From assembly GCA_945925985.1 (NCBI GenBank), contig CAMELV010000009.1, forward strand, positions 66,569 through 120,742: a DNA stretch of 54,174 bases, given 5' to 3'. This DNA is from Comamonas sp. lk. GTDB taxonomy: Bacteria > Pseudomonadota > Gammaproteobacteria > Burkholderiales > Burkholderiaceae_C. Position 1 is the stretch's first letter. Each line of letters starts with the position of its first letter. Made by a program: the position numbers and the translations under genes. Of the stretch, positions 23,805-32,177 are shown piece by piece. The notes below the pieces were generated by a model, which saw only the letters and a program-made list of their open reading frames with translations, did not search any database and was not told where the DNA came from.

Positions 23805-24698
23805 ATGAGCACTGGAATATTGACTTTTTTCCGTTTTTTGGCTGTCTGTGCGCTGCTTGGGGCTCTGGCCGGCTGCTCACCCAGGCACCTCATCATTCAA
23901 AGCGTTGCCAACGAACTGGCCCAGCAAGGGCAGGCCGTTGAGGACGATCTGGGCCTGGCGCGTGAGGCCAGCAGTTTCTACCTCAAGCTGTCCGAAGGGC
24001 TGCTGCGTGAGGCCCCTGACAACCTGGCCCTGGCCGAGGCCGTGGCGGGCGGCTTTACCCAATATGCCTTCGCCTTCGTCGCCTTTGAGGCTGAGCGGCT
24101 CGAGTCAAAAGACGCCAAGGCAGCCCAAGCATTGAACGAGCGGGCTAGGCGCCTCTACCTGCGCGCCCACCGGCACGCCATGGCTGCCTTGGAGCAACAG
24201 CAACCCGGGTTCCTCAAGGCACTGAGCCAGTCCGATGCCAGCCGTTGGCCCACCCTCAAGCCGTCTCAGGTGGGCGTGGCCTATTGGGCTGCGGCGTCCT
24301 GGGGTGCTTACATCTCGCTGTCCAAAGACCTGCCCGAAGTGGTGGCCGACCTGCCGGTGGCTTTTCGTTTGGCGCAACTGGCCTGGCGCGTCTCGCCCAA
24401 GCACGCCAACGGTGACCTGAGCAGCCTGATGGGAAGTTTTGAGGCGGCGCGTGCTGGCGGCTCGGCGCAGCAGGCCAGTATCTACTTTGACGCGGCCATC
24501 GCGGCCGGTGCCGGAAAAAGCGCGGGCGCTTATGTCGCCAAAGCCGAGTCAATCGCGCTCACGGCCGGCGACCGGCCGGCCTTTGAGGCCCTGCTTCGAC
24601 AGGCTTTGCGCGTGAGTGCCGAGCATCGCGACCTGCCCAACGAGGTCATGCGCGAGCGGGCCCAATGGCTGCTGGCTACGGCGGACGATTTGTTTTGA
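23805..24698 (+). CDS. TRAP transporter-associated lipoprotein TatT
   Basis: A 297-residue protein with a lipoprotein signal peptide (lipobox LAGC, Cys24) followed by an all-helical, Ala-rich body matching the TatT (TRAP-associated TPR) family, best known from Treponema Tp0956. TatT forms a periplasmic trimer that docks to its own TRAP binding protein. ATG 23805 gives a normal lipoprotein signal; the upstream in-frame ATG at 23775 would place ten extra residues before it. It is the first gene of a three-gene TRAP operon, 11 bp before the binding-protein ATG. Confidence 0.85.
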   Translation: MSTGILTFFRFLAVCALLGALAGCSPRHLIIQSVANELAQQGQAVEDDLGLAREASSFYLKLSEGLLREAPDNLALAEAVAGGFTQYAFAFVAFEAERLESKDAKAAQALNERARRLYLRAHRHAMAALEQQQPGFLKALSQSDASRWPTLKPSQVGVAYWAAASWGAYISLSKDLPEVVADLPVAFRLAQLAWRVSPKHANGDLSSLMGSFEAARAGGSAQQASIYFDAAIAAGAGKSAGAYVAKAESIALTAGDRPAFEALLRQALRVSAEHRDLPNEVMRERAQWLLATADDLF

Positions 24699-24709
24699 CG
24701 GGATCCATC

Positions 24710-25765
24710 ATGATGTTTCAATCTTTTCTTCTGCCATTGGCGGGTCTGTCTCGGGTGTGGTCCGGGATGCTGTGCCTGGCGCTGGCCCTGATCGCGGGCC
24801 AGTCGGGCCTGGCATCAGCTGCTGACAAACAGCTGCGTATTGGCACGCTGGTGCCCAAAAATTCGCTCTACCACCGCCAACTGATGGCCATTGGTGAGAG
24901 CTGGCGTTTGGCGCAGGGCGGCGGCTCCAAGTACCTGGTGTACCCTGACGGCAGCCAGGGCGGCGAGGCCGAGATGGTGCGGCGCATGCGCATCGGGCAG
25001 CTGCAGGGCGCCCTGATGTCGGTGGTTGGCCTGCGCGAGATCGAGCCCTCGATTGCGGCATTGCAGAGCATGCCCCTGCTGTTCAGAAGTTGGGACGAGC
25101 TGGATCACGTGCGCGAGAAAATGCGCGTCGGCATGGAGAAAAAATTCCTCGATAAGGGCTTTGTGGTGCTGGCCTGGGGCGACGCCGGTTGGGTGCGGTT
25201 CTTCTCCAAAGAGGCAGCCTTGCGCCCCGATGACTATAAAAAAATGAAATTCTTTGCCTGGGGGTCTGAGCCGGACCAGCAGGCGATCATGAAAAGCCTG
25301 GGCTACACCCCGGTCCCGCTGGAGACCACCGACATCCTGCCCGCCATCCAGACCGGCATGATCACCGTGGTGCCCTCCACACCTTACTTTGCGCTGGCCA
25401 CCCAGATCTACAACACAGCCCCCCACATGCTCGACATCAATTGGGCGCCGATTGTGGGGGCTCTGGTGGTCAGCAAAAAAGCATGGGATGACATGTCGCC
25501 TGCCGTACAGGCCGCCGTGCGCACCACCAGCGACGAGGCTGGCGTCCAGATTCGCGCCAAGGCCCGGCAAGAAGTCGATGACGCCGTGGACGCCATGAAA
25601 AAGCGCGGCCTGGTGGTCAACCGGCCCAGCCCGGAGCAGCTGCGCGAGTGGCAGGCGTTCGCGGCAGCACTGTACCCCCGGATCCGCGGCACCATGGTGC
25701 CGGCTGACACCTTCGACGAGGTCTTTGCGCACCTCAAGGCCTACCGCGCCAGCAAGGGCCAATAG
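24710..25765 (+). CDS. TRAP transporter solute-binding protein (DctP family)
   Basis: A 351-residue periplasmic binding protein with a signal peptide (hydrophobic core around residues 20-38, cleavage near ASA-A). The body has DctP-family features: LRIGTLVPKNSLYHR at the mature start, YPDGSQGGEAEMVRRMRIGQ (ligand-site region), and KKMKFFAWGSEPDQQAIMKS where the family carries its carboxylate-binding Arg or a replacement. Paired ATGs at 24710 and 24713 are both possible. It is the partner of TatT, so it belongs to the TPAT subtype, whose ligands may be hydrophobic or aromatic acids. The ligand is unknown. Confidence 0.9.
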   Translation: MMFQSFLLPLAGLSRVWSGMLCLALALIAGQSGLASAADKQLRIGTLVPKNSLYHRQLMAIGESWRLAQGGGSKYLVYPDGSQGGEAEMVRRMRIGQLQGALMSVVGLREIEPSIAALQSMPLLFRSWDELDHVREKMRVGMEKKFLDKGFVVLAWGDAGWVRFFSKEAALRPDDYKKMKFFAWGSEPDQQAIMKSLGYTPVPLETTDILPAIQTGMITVVPSTPYFALATQIYNTAPHMLDINWAPIVGALVVSKKAWDDMSPAVQAAVRTTSDEAGVQIRAKARQEVDDAVDAMKKRGLVVNRPSPEQLREWQAFAAALYPRIRGTMVPADTFDEVFAHLKAYRASKGQ

Positions 25766-25767
25766 GC

Positions 25768-27636
25768 GTGCCGCGCTTGCACCTCGGCGCCCTGCGGCGC
25801 CTTGCCAGCTTTGACGAAATGCTGTCGTCAGCAGCGCTGCTGCTGATGGTGTTGATCCCGCTGTGGGAAATTTTGATGCGGCCCTTGGCGGGCAGTGGCA
25901 TCCAGAACGCGTCCGTGCTGGTGCAACACCTGGGCCTGGTGCTCGCCATGTTCGGGGCACTGGCCGCAGAGCGTCATGGGCACCTGACCAGTCTGGTGGG
26001 GCAAGGCGGCGGCGCCGACACCGGCCCCAGATCGGTCAGGCGCAACTTTGCCGACGCCGTTGCCGCCTTGGTGTGTGGGGTGTTGGCCCTGGCCAGTTGG
26101 CGCTTTGTGGCCAGTGAAATGCTGGCGCCCAATGACCTGGCTTACGGCTTGCCGGCTTGGGTGGTCCAGTTCAGCATGCCGCTGGCCTTTGGCGTTCTGG
26201 GTGCCAAGTTGGGCGCGCGATGCGGCCTCGCCCGGTTATCCAAAATGGCTTGCGGTCTGGCGCTGCCAGTTGCCGGTTTTTGGTTCGCTTGGCACTTTGA
26301 CGGTCAGCCCTTGATGGTTTGGCCCAGCCTGCTGGTGTTGCTCGGCGCTTTGTTGGCCGGTGCGCCAATTTTTGCCATGCTGGGCGGTTTGGCATTGGCG
26401 CTCTTTTGGAGTGAGGGTTTACCCTTGGCCTCGGTGGCGCTCTCGCACTACCAGATCACCGTTAACCCATCGTTGCCCGCGCTGCCGCTGTTCACGCTGG
26501 CCGGCCTGATTTTTGCGCGCACCGGGGCAGCCGCGCGTTTGGGCCAATTGTTCATCGCCGTGATGGGCGGCGGTGTCACAGGCACCGTGCTGGCAACGGC
26601 TGCGCTCTGCTCATTTTTTACCGCCTTCTCCGGGGGCAGCGGTGTCACCATCCTGGCGCTGGGGGGGCTGCTTTTGCCGCTGTTGGGCCATGCCGGTTAC
26701 CCGGAGCGGCGCGGCATCAGCCTGGTCACCAGCGCCAGCGCCTTGGGGGTGCTGCTGGCGCCCTCGGTGCCGCTGATCATGTACGCCATCATTGCCCGTG
26801 TGCCGATCAACACCATGTTTCTGGCCGGCCTGGTACCGGCGGTGGTGATGGTGATTTTTCTGGTGCTGGTCGGGGGCTACCTTAAACGCGTTGTACCGTC
26901 CATAGCACCCGGTACAGCACCAGTCGCCGTACCAGTAGCCCCATCGGCTCCGGCGGGCAGGCCCTCTGCATCAGCTGCGTGGGCCGCGGCCTGGGCCGCC
27001 AAGTGGGAACTGCTGGCGCCGGTTGTGGCCGTGGGCTCGCTGGTCAGCGGCTTGGCCACGCCCACCGAGAGCGCTGCCCTGACCGTGGCCTACGCCATCG
27101 CCACCCAGGCCTTGGCGCACCGGGAACTTCCCCTGCGGCTGTTGCAACGTTGCTTCAACGAGTCAGCGCAAATCATTGGCGGCGTGCTGCTGATTCTGGG
27201 CATGGCGCTGGCGCTCACCAACTACCTGATCGACGCGGGTATTCCGGACGCAGCCATCGAATGGGTGCAAGCCGTGATCCCCAACAAGGCGGTGTTCCTG
27301 CTTGCGCTCACGGTGTTCTTGTTGTTTGCAGGTGCACTGATGGAGATCTTTGCCGCCATCGTGGTGCTGGTGCCACTGTTGCTGCCGGTGGCCATCAGCT
27401 ACGGCATCGACCCGATCCACTTCGGCATCATTTTCCTGGCCGCCATGGAGATGGGTTTTCTTTGCCCGCCCGCGGGCATGAACATCTACTTTGCTTCGGC
27501 CATGTTCAAAAAACCGGTTCGCTATGTGGCGGCTGCCGTGTTGCCGGCCCTGCTGGCTATTTTTCTGGGTACCTTGGCGATCGCCTGGCTGCCGATCCTG
27601 GCGACCGGCTTGCCAGCGCTGCTGGGGGTTCGCTAG
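25768..27636 (+). CDS. Fused TRAP transporter permease (DctQ-DctM)
   Basis: A 622-residue membrane protein starting with GTG, 2 bp after the binding-protein stop. Residues 1 to about 185 form the small DctQ-like subunit (four helices) and the rest a DctM-like large subunit with about 12 helices, including GGSGVTILALGGLLLPLL and the C-terminal FLCPPAGMNIYFASAMFKKP. A Pro/Ala-rich cytoplasmic loop (residues 375-405) separates the DctM halves. Fusion of Q and M is known for TAXI and some DctP systems. The TRAP system would drive uptake by a sodium or proton gradient. Confidence 0.92.
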   Translation: MPRLHLGALRRLASFDEMLSSAALLLMVLIPLWEILMRPLAGSGIQNASVLVQHLGLVLAMFGALAAERHGHLTSLVGQGGGADTGPRSVRRNFADAVAALVCGVLALASWRFVASEMLAPNDLAYGLPAWVVQFSMPLAFGVLGAKLGARCGLARLSKMACGLALPVAGFWFAWHFDGQPLMVWPSLLVLLGALLAGAPIFAMLGGLALALFWSEGLPLASVALSHYQITVNPSLPALPLFTLAGLIFARTGAAARLGQLFIAVMGGGVTGTVLATAALCSFFTAFSGGSGVTILALGGLLLPLLGHAGYPERRGISLVTSASALGVLLAPSVPLIMYAIIARVPINTMFLAGLVPAVVMVIFLVLVGGYLKRVVPSIAPGTAPVAVPVAPSAPAGRPSASAAWAAAWAAKWELLAPVVAVGSLVSGLATPTESAALTVAYAIATQALAHRELPLRLLQRCFNESAQIIGGVLLILGMALALTNYLIDAGIPDAAIEWVQAVIPNKAVFLLALTVFLLFAGALMEIFAAIVVLVPLLLPVAISYGIDPIHFGIIFLAAMEMGFLCPPAGMNIYFASAMFKKPVRYVAAAVLPALLAIFLGTLAIAWLPILATGLPALLGVR

Positions 27637-27663
27637 AGCTCTTGGAATGTCGTTTCATTAGAA

Positions 27664-27721
27664 TAAAAACGGCCTCCAGCCCTTGTCAGCCGGTCGTTTA
27701 TAGCTATCAATCTTATAGTAG
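27664..27721 (+). repeat. Dispersed intergenic repeat, copy D
   Basis: Blocks TAAAAACGGCCTCCAGCCCT and TAGCTATCAATCTTATAGTA match copies C and F. Its right end reaches into the convergent glcF gene and supplies the glcF stop codon (TAA, 27713-27715) and last two Leu codons. Confidence 0.8.
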
Positions 27722-28981
27722 CTCTGTGGAGACTGGCTGAAGCGCCTGATCCAGCAACTCCACCCAATGCCGCACTGGCGTGGCCGTGCCGCTTTGCAGG
27801 TGGGTGATACAGCCGATGTTGGCCGACACAATCACCTCGGTGGCGGCCGGGCCCAAGGTTTGGCCCAGGTGACCGAGCTTGCGGTCGCGCAGCTGGTAGG
27901 CCAGTTCGGGGTTCAGCACCGAGTAGGTGCCGGCCGAGCCACAGCACAGGTGCGGCTCGCAGCCAGTGAGCTTGACCTGAAAGCCCAAAGCGCCCAGATG
28001 CTGCTCGACCCCGCCACGCAATTGCTGGCCGTGTTGCAGCGTGCAGGGCGGGTGAAAGGCGATGGTCTGCGCTGTGGGCTTGACGCGCCCTTTTAGTTGC
28101 GCGCTGAGCTCGGGCAGCCATTCGCTCAGGTCTTTGGTTAGCGCACTGATTCGCGCCGCTTTGGCGGCGTACAGCGGGTCGCTGGCCAGCAGGTGGCCGT
28201 AGTCCTTGACCGTGACACCGCAGCCGGAGGCGTTCATCAGGATGGCTTCCACGCCGGGTGTGCCGTTCTGTCCCTGCACATGGGGCCACCAGGCGTCGAT
28301 GGTGGCGCGCATCTGCACCTTGCCGCCGTCCTGGTCGTTCAGGTGGAATTTGACCGCGCCGCAGCAGCCCGCCTTGGGCGCCACCAGGGCCTCCACACCA
28401 ATGGCATCCAACACGCGGGCGGTGGCGCTGTTGATGTTGGGGCTCATGGCGGGTTGCACGCAGCCGGCCAGCAACAAGACTTTGCGCGTGTGGGTGCGGC
28501 TGGGCCAGGCGCCGCTGGCTTGCGGTGCCGGCACCTTGGCCTTGAGCGCCGCCGGCAGCAGCGGGCGCACCAGCTGCCCCAGCTTCATGGCCGGGCCAAA
28601 CAGTGGCGATGGCAGGCCCTCTTTCAGGGCCCAGCGCAGCGCACGCTCGGGCAGCGGCCGCGGCACCTTGGCATCGACAAGTTTGCGCCCGATGTCCACC
28701 AGGTGGCCGTAGTCCACGCCCGAGGGGCAGGTGCTTTCACAGTTGCGGCAGGTCAGGCAGCGGTCCAGGTGAAGTTGCGTCTTGCGTGTGGGGGTCTCGC
28801 CTTCCAGCACCTGTTTCATCAGGTAAATGCGGCCGCGTGGCCCGTCGAGCTCGTCGCCCAAGAGCTGGTAGGTGGGGCAGGTGGCGGTGCAAAAGCCGCA
28901 GTGCACGCACTTGCGAAGGATGGCCTCGGCGGCCAGGCCGTCGGGGGTGTTCTGGTATTCAGGGGCGAGGTGGGTTTGCAT
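27713..28981 (-). CDS. glcF: Glycolate oxidase iron-sulfur subunit GlcF
   Basis: A 422-residue iron-sulfur protein of the membrane-associated glycolate oxidase, which passes electrons from glycolate oxidation to quinone. Two [4Fe-4S] motifs are visible: CVHCGFCTATCP from residue 25 and CLTCRNCESTCP near residue 76. Two CCG domains follow (GCVQPAMSPN...GCCGAVKFH and CCGSAGTYSVL). It lies 7 bp behind glcE, on the same strand. The last residues, E-L-L, run into the dispersed repeat, so the ancestral C terminus may have been different. glcD is absent from the window. Confidence 0.95.
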   Translation of the reverse strand: MQTHLAPEYQNTPDGLAAEAILRKCVHCGFCTATCPTYQLLGDELDGPRGRIYLMKQVLEGETPTRKTQLHLDRCLTCRNCESTCPSGVDYGHLVDIGRKLVDAKVPRPLPERALRWALKEGLPSPLFGPAMKLGQLVRPLLPAALKAKVPAPQASGAWPSRTHTRKVLLLAGCVQPAMSPNINSATARVLDAIGVEALVAPKAGCCGAVKFHLNDQDGGKVQMRATIDAWWPHVQGQNGTPGVEAILMNASGCGVTVKDYGHLLASDPLYAAKAARISALTKDLSEWLPELSAQLKGRVKPTAQTIAFHPPCTLQHGQQLRGGVEQHLGALGFQVKLTGCEPHLCCGSAGTYSVLNPELAYQLRDRKLGHLGQTLGPAATEVIVSANIGCITHLQSGTATPVRHWVELLDQALQPVSTELL

Positions 28982-28988
28982 GGCGGGT

Positions 28989-30158
28989 TCAGGCTGCGGC
29001 GCTTAGGGTGCCGAAGAGGCGACCCGGGTTGAAAAGGCCTTGCGGATCAAACTCGCGCAGCAAGGCTTGCTGGATGCGCAGCTGCACGGCTGACAGCGGC
29101 GTGAACACCCCCACGGCCCGGTCCGCCTCGCCGTGGGCCTGGCTGACGCGGAACAGAGTGGCATGCCCACCAGCGGCGGCGGTTGCAGCGCGAATGCCGG
29201 CTGCCGCGTTGGCCGGTGCCCACAGCCAGCGCAGGGCGCCGTGCCATTCAATAAACATCGGGTAGGGCAGGTCTAACACCGGGGTGGTTTGCGGCACCGA
29301 GAGCCGCCACAGGCACAGCTCGGGCTCGGGCGGTGTAAAGAAGGGCAGGGTCTGCTCCCGGCAGGCGGCCCAGTCAGGGCCGGCCTGGCTGTTGTCCATC
29401 CGGGCGGCGCTGCCACCGGCGGCCTGTACATCGGCCACCAGGCGCGGACAGGCGGCTTCTACGGCCGCCAGCGCGCCGCGCAATCGCACAAATAAACTGT
29501 TTTGTGCTGGCTGGGTGGTGCTGTCAAACACCCAGCAGCTGGCGTTGAGCGGAAGCGGCTGGCCGCCCCAGCGGTTGAGCAGGGCCAGAGCCGTGCCTTG
29601 CGCCACGCCCGCGCAGATCAGCGTGGCCTCGGCGGGCGCTGTGGGCAGCACCTTGAGCGACACCTCGGTGATGACACCCAGCGTGCCCAGGCTGCCGGCC
29701 AGCAGGCGTGAGACGTCATAGCCGGCCACGTTTTTCATGACCTGGCCGCCAAAGGTGAGCAGCTCGCCGCGGCCATTGAGCAGGCGCACACCCAACACGA
29801 AGTCGCGCCCGCCGCCCACGCTGGCGCGCGCTGGGCCGCTGAGGCCTGCCGCCACCATGCCGCCCACCGTGGCGTCGGGGCCGAAGTGTGGCGGCTCAAA
29901 GGCCAGGGCCTGTCCCTGCTCAGCCAGCACCGCCTCCAGCTCAGCCAGCGGGGTGCCGGCCCGAGCCGTCACCACCAGTTCGCTGGGCTCATAACTGCTG
30001 ATGCCGGCCAGGGGCCGCACATCCAGCACCTCACCCTGGAAGGCCTGACCATAAAAGTCTTTGCTGCCGCCGCCCCGGATGCGCAGCGGCGTGCGCCGGT
30101 CGGCCGCGGCCAAAATTTGATCGACGAACGGGCGGGTGGCGGTGTCCATGTCTTGCAT
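28989..30158 (-). CDS. glcE: Glycolate oxidase FAD-binding subunit GlcE
   Basis: A 389-residue FAD_binding_4 (VAO-type) protein. The N-terminal LRIRGGGSKDFYG and FGPDATVGGMVAAGLSGPARASVGG segments form the FAD site, and KNVAGYDVSRLLAGSLGTLGV is characteristic of GlcE. It normally works in a GlcDEF complex; GlcD carries the catalytic FAD subunit. Here the gene upstream is an SMP-30 lactonase and not glcD. An alternative ATG lies three codons in (30149). No clear ribosome-binding site is seen at either start. Confidence 0.94.
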   Translation of the reverse strand: MQDMDTATRPFVDQILAAADRRTPLRIRGGGSKDFYGQAFQGEVLDVRPLAGISSYEPSELVVTARAGTPLAELEAVLAEQGQALAFEPPHFGPDATVGGMVAAGLSGPARASVGGGRDFVLGVRLLNGRGELLTFGGQVMKNVAGYDVSRLLAGSLGTLGVITEVSLKVLPTAPAEATLICAGVAQGTALALLNRWGGQPLPLNASCWVFDSTTQPAQNSLFVRLRGALAAVEAACPRLVADVQAAGGSAARMDNSQAGPDWAACREQTLPFFTPPEPELCLWRLSVPQTTPVLDLPYPMFIEWHGALRWLWAPANAAAGIRAATAAAGGHATLFRVSQAHGEADRAVGVFTPLSAVQLRIQQALLREFDPQGLFNPGRLFGTLSAAA

Positions 30159-30283
30159 GGCGCCGATGTTAGCGGTAGGCCCGCTCAGCCCGAATGAATT
30201 TTTTGCACGGCCAGCGTGACCGATTTTGCGGCTTTTGAGGTGGTGTTACAGCACTGGTTTTGCAGCACACCGCTGCTTAGCGT

Positions 30284-31207
30284 TTAGTCGGCATAGAAAT
30301 TAACGGGCAGGCCCGGCACCTCAACCCGCATTGAGAGCACACAGCCGGACAGGGGAAAGGCCTGCAGCTCGGCCGGGCTGCGGCGGTAACTTGCACTGGT
30401 CACGTACAGGGTACGCAGGTCGTCGCCGCCAAAGCAGGGCATGGTCGGGCACTGCAAGGGTGTGGGCACCTCCGCCAGCAATCGACCGTCAGCCGCAAAT
30501 TGGCACAGGCGGCGGCCCTCGAACATCGCCACCCAGTAGTTGCCATCAAGGTCCACCGCCGCGCCATCGGGCCGGCCCTGGTAGTCGGCTTGCTCAAACT
30601 GCCAGTCGGTCGGCTTGGGCGAAAACTGGTGAAAAGTGCGCTGCGCGCTCAGGCTGTTGGTGGTGGGTTCCACGTCCCAGGCCCAGACCACATGGGCCGG
30701 TGTGTCGGCCCAGTACAGGGTGCGGCCGTCCGGGCTCCAGGCCAGGCCGTTGGCAGTGGTGGCCGGCCCGGCCTTTCGGCTGAGTGTGGGGGGAGCATCG
30801 CCATGGCCGCCCCTGCCATCCAGGCAGTAGAGTGCGCCGTCGTGGACGGCGCGGCTTTCATCGATGGTGCCGATCCAAAAGCGACCCAGCGCGTCACATT
30901 TGCCATCGTTGGCGCGCATTCGGCTGGTGTCGTAGTCCAGAGTGGCGATGCGCTGTAGCTCACCGCCCCAGCTGTGGGCGCGAAACACACCGTGTCGCAG
31001 CGCCATCACCAGGCCGCCACTGGCCGCTGGTGCGATGCAGCCAGGCTCAGTAGGTAGGTCCCAGGTGTCCACCGTGCCCAAGTAGACGTTGGCCCTCTGG
31101 ATTTTTTTGCCGGGAATATCGACCCAGTACAGCATCTGCTCATGCGGGTGCCAGAACGGGGATTCGCCCAGCTCGCAGGGCGTGGTGGTGAGTGCTTGCC
31201 AGGTCAT
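30284..31207 (-). CDS. SMP-30/gluconolactonase/LRE family protein
   Basis: A 307-residue six-bladed beta-propeller of the SMP-30 family that hydrolyses sugar lactones with a divalent metal. Signatures include LGESPFWHPHEQMLYWVDI (first metal Glu), RANDGKCDALGRFWIGTID, and NGLAWSPDGRTLYWADTPAH (Asn and Asp ligands). It is cytoplasmic. Its ATG overlaps the stop of the epimerase gene as ATGA, so the pair is cotranslated, which fits oxidation of an aldose to a lactone and hydrolysis. The sugar dehydrogenase is not adjacent. Confidence 0.9.
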   Translation of the reverse strand: MTWQALTTTPCELGESPFWHPHEQMLYWVDIPGKKIQRANVYLGTVDTWDLPTEPGCIAPAASGGLVMALRHGVFRAHSWGGELQRIATLDYDTSRMRANDGKCDALGRFWIGTIDESRAVHDGALYCLDGRGGHGDAPPTLSRKAGPATTANGLAWSPDGRTLYWADTPAHVVWAWDVEPTTNSLSAQRTFHQFSPKPTDWQFEQADYQGRPDGAAVDLDGNYWVAMFEGRRLCQFAADGRLLAEVPTPLQCPTMPCFGGDDLRTLYVTSASYRRSPAELQAFPLSGCVLSMRVEVPGLPVNFYAD

Positions 31208-32070
31208 AGTTGGTGCTCCATTTGGATGTGCATGTGGGCCGACATTGATTCGCCGGGCTGTAAAACGATCAGGCCGAGCGCGTCTGCGTTGGCGCCCGCC
31301 GCGTGCATCAGTTGCAACGCATTGTTGACATGGCTCACCGGCTCGATGGCCACAAAATCCCGCGTCGGGTTGGTGAATACCACCAGCCGTTGCAGGTTAG
31401 AGCGGATGCGTATGCGCAGCAGCGCATCTTGCAACTGCACGTCGCAGGTCCAGCCGTCAAAGCAGTGGTCCACGTCAAGCGCCGTGCAGTCGGTGTCCAA
31501 ACCGGGTGATGCCAGACGGTGCGTGGGCAGCTTGCTGGCGTCCATCTCCCAGCGGCCGTTAGCGGTAAAGCGAAGGTGGCTGCCCGGGCGCTTGACAAAG
31601 AAAGGGTGCCAGCCCAGCCCGGCCGGCATGGGCGCCTCAGACTGGTTGGTCAGCGTCATGTGCAGAGTCAGGCCTTCGTCCGAAAGCTCAATCAATTGCT
31701 CGGCTGCAAAGGCAAAGGGCCAGGCGGCATCGGCCTGATGGTGGTAGGCGAGGTGTGCTTGCCTTGCGTCGGCCTGCAGCACGGTCCATGGCCGCTGCCA
31801 GCCTACGCCGTGGATGGCATGGGGTGCGGGTGCAACGTTGGGCAGCAGGGTGTGGCTGCGGCCCACCCAATTGAAAGTGGCATGGCCGATGCGGTTGGAG
31901 AAGGGCACCAGCGGATAGCTGCCCGCCGCACTCACCTGCTGCAGCGCCGGGCCGGGGGTCGAGCGCAGTACTGGCACGTTATCCAGCCACAGGCCAGCGA
32001 TGCTGCCGCCCAACGCTGGGGCCAGGTCGCAGCGCAGGGAGGCGTGGTTCAGTTGGAGTGCGGTGGTCAT
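31204..32070 (-). CDS. Aldose 1-epimerase (mutarotase) family protein
   Basis: A 288-residue galactose-mutarotase-fold protein. The pattern LVPFSNRIGHATF and HAIHGVGWQRPW (family His/Arg region), together with LGWHPFFVKRPG and a C-terminal VFTNPTRDFVAIEPVSHVNNAL, fits the YphB/GalM-like group. ATG 32070 is preferred; an in-frame start at 32121 lies in the amtB terminator. It is the first gene of a two-gene operon with the SMP-30 lactonase, suggesting a role in anomer supply for aldose oxidation. Confidence 0.88.
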   Translation of the reverse strand: MTTALQLNHASLRCDLAPALGGSIAGLWLDNVPVLRSTPGPALQQVSAAGSYPLVPFSNRIGHATFNWVGRSHTLLPNVAPAPHAIHGVGWQRPWTVLQADARQAHLAYHHQADAAWPFAFAAEQLIELSDEGLTLHMTLTNQSEAPMPAGLGWHPFFVKRPGSHLRFTANGRWEMDASKLPTHRLASPGLDTDCTALDVDHCFDGWTCDVQLQDALLRIRIRSNLQRLVVFTNPTRDFVAIEPVSHVNNALQLMHAAGANADALGLIVLQPGESMSAHMHIQMEHQL

Positions 32071-32119
32071 GGGGGCGGCGTGCGGTCGTGTTGCCAATTG
32101 TCGCCTTGACTCGCCAAAC

Positions 32120-32153
32120 AAAAAAACCCGCCAGAGCTTTTGCCCCGGCGGGT
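32120..32153 (-). terminator. Rho-independent terminator of amtB
   Basis: On the minus strand ACCCGCC (32153-32147) pairs with GGCGGGT (32132-32126) around a 14 nt loop and is followed by seven T. It lies 25 bp after the amtB stop and closes the porin-glnK-amtB operon. Confidence 0.88.
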
Positions 32154-32177
32154 GTGAACCCTCAAGAAAAGTTGGCC

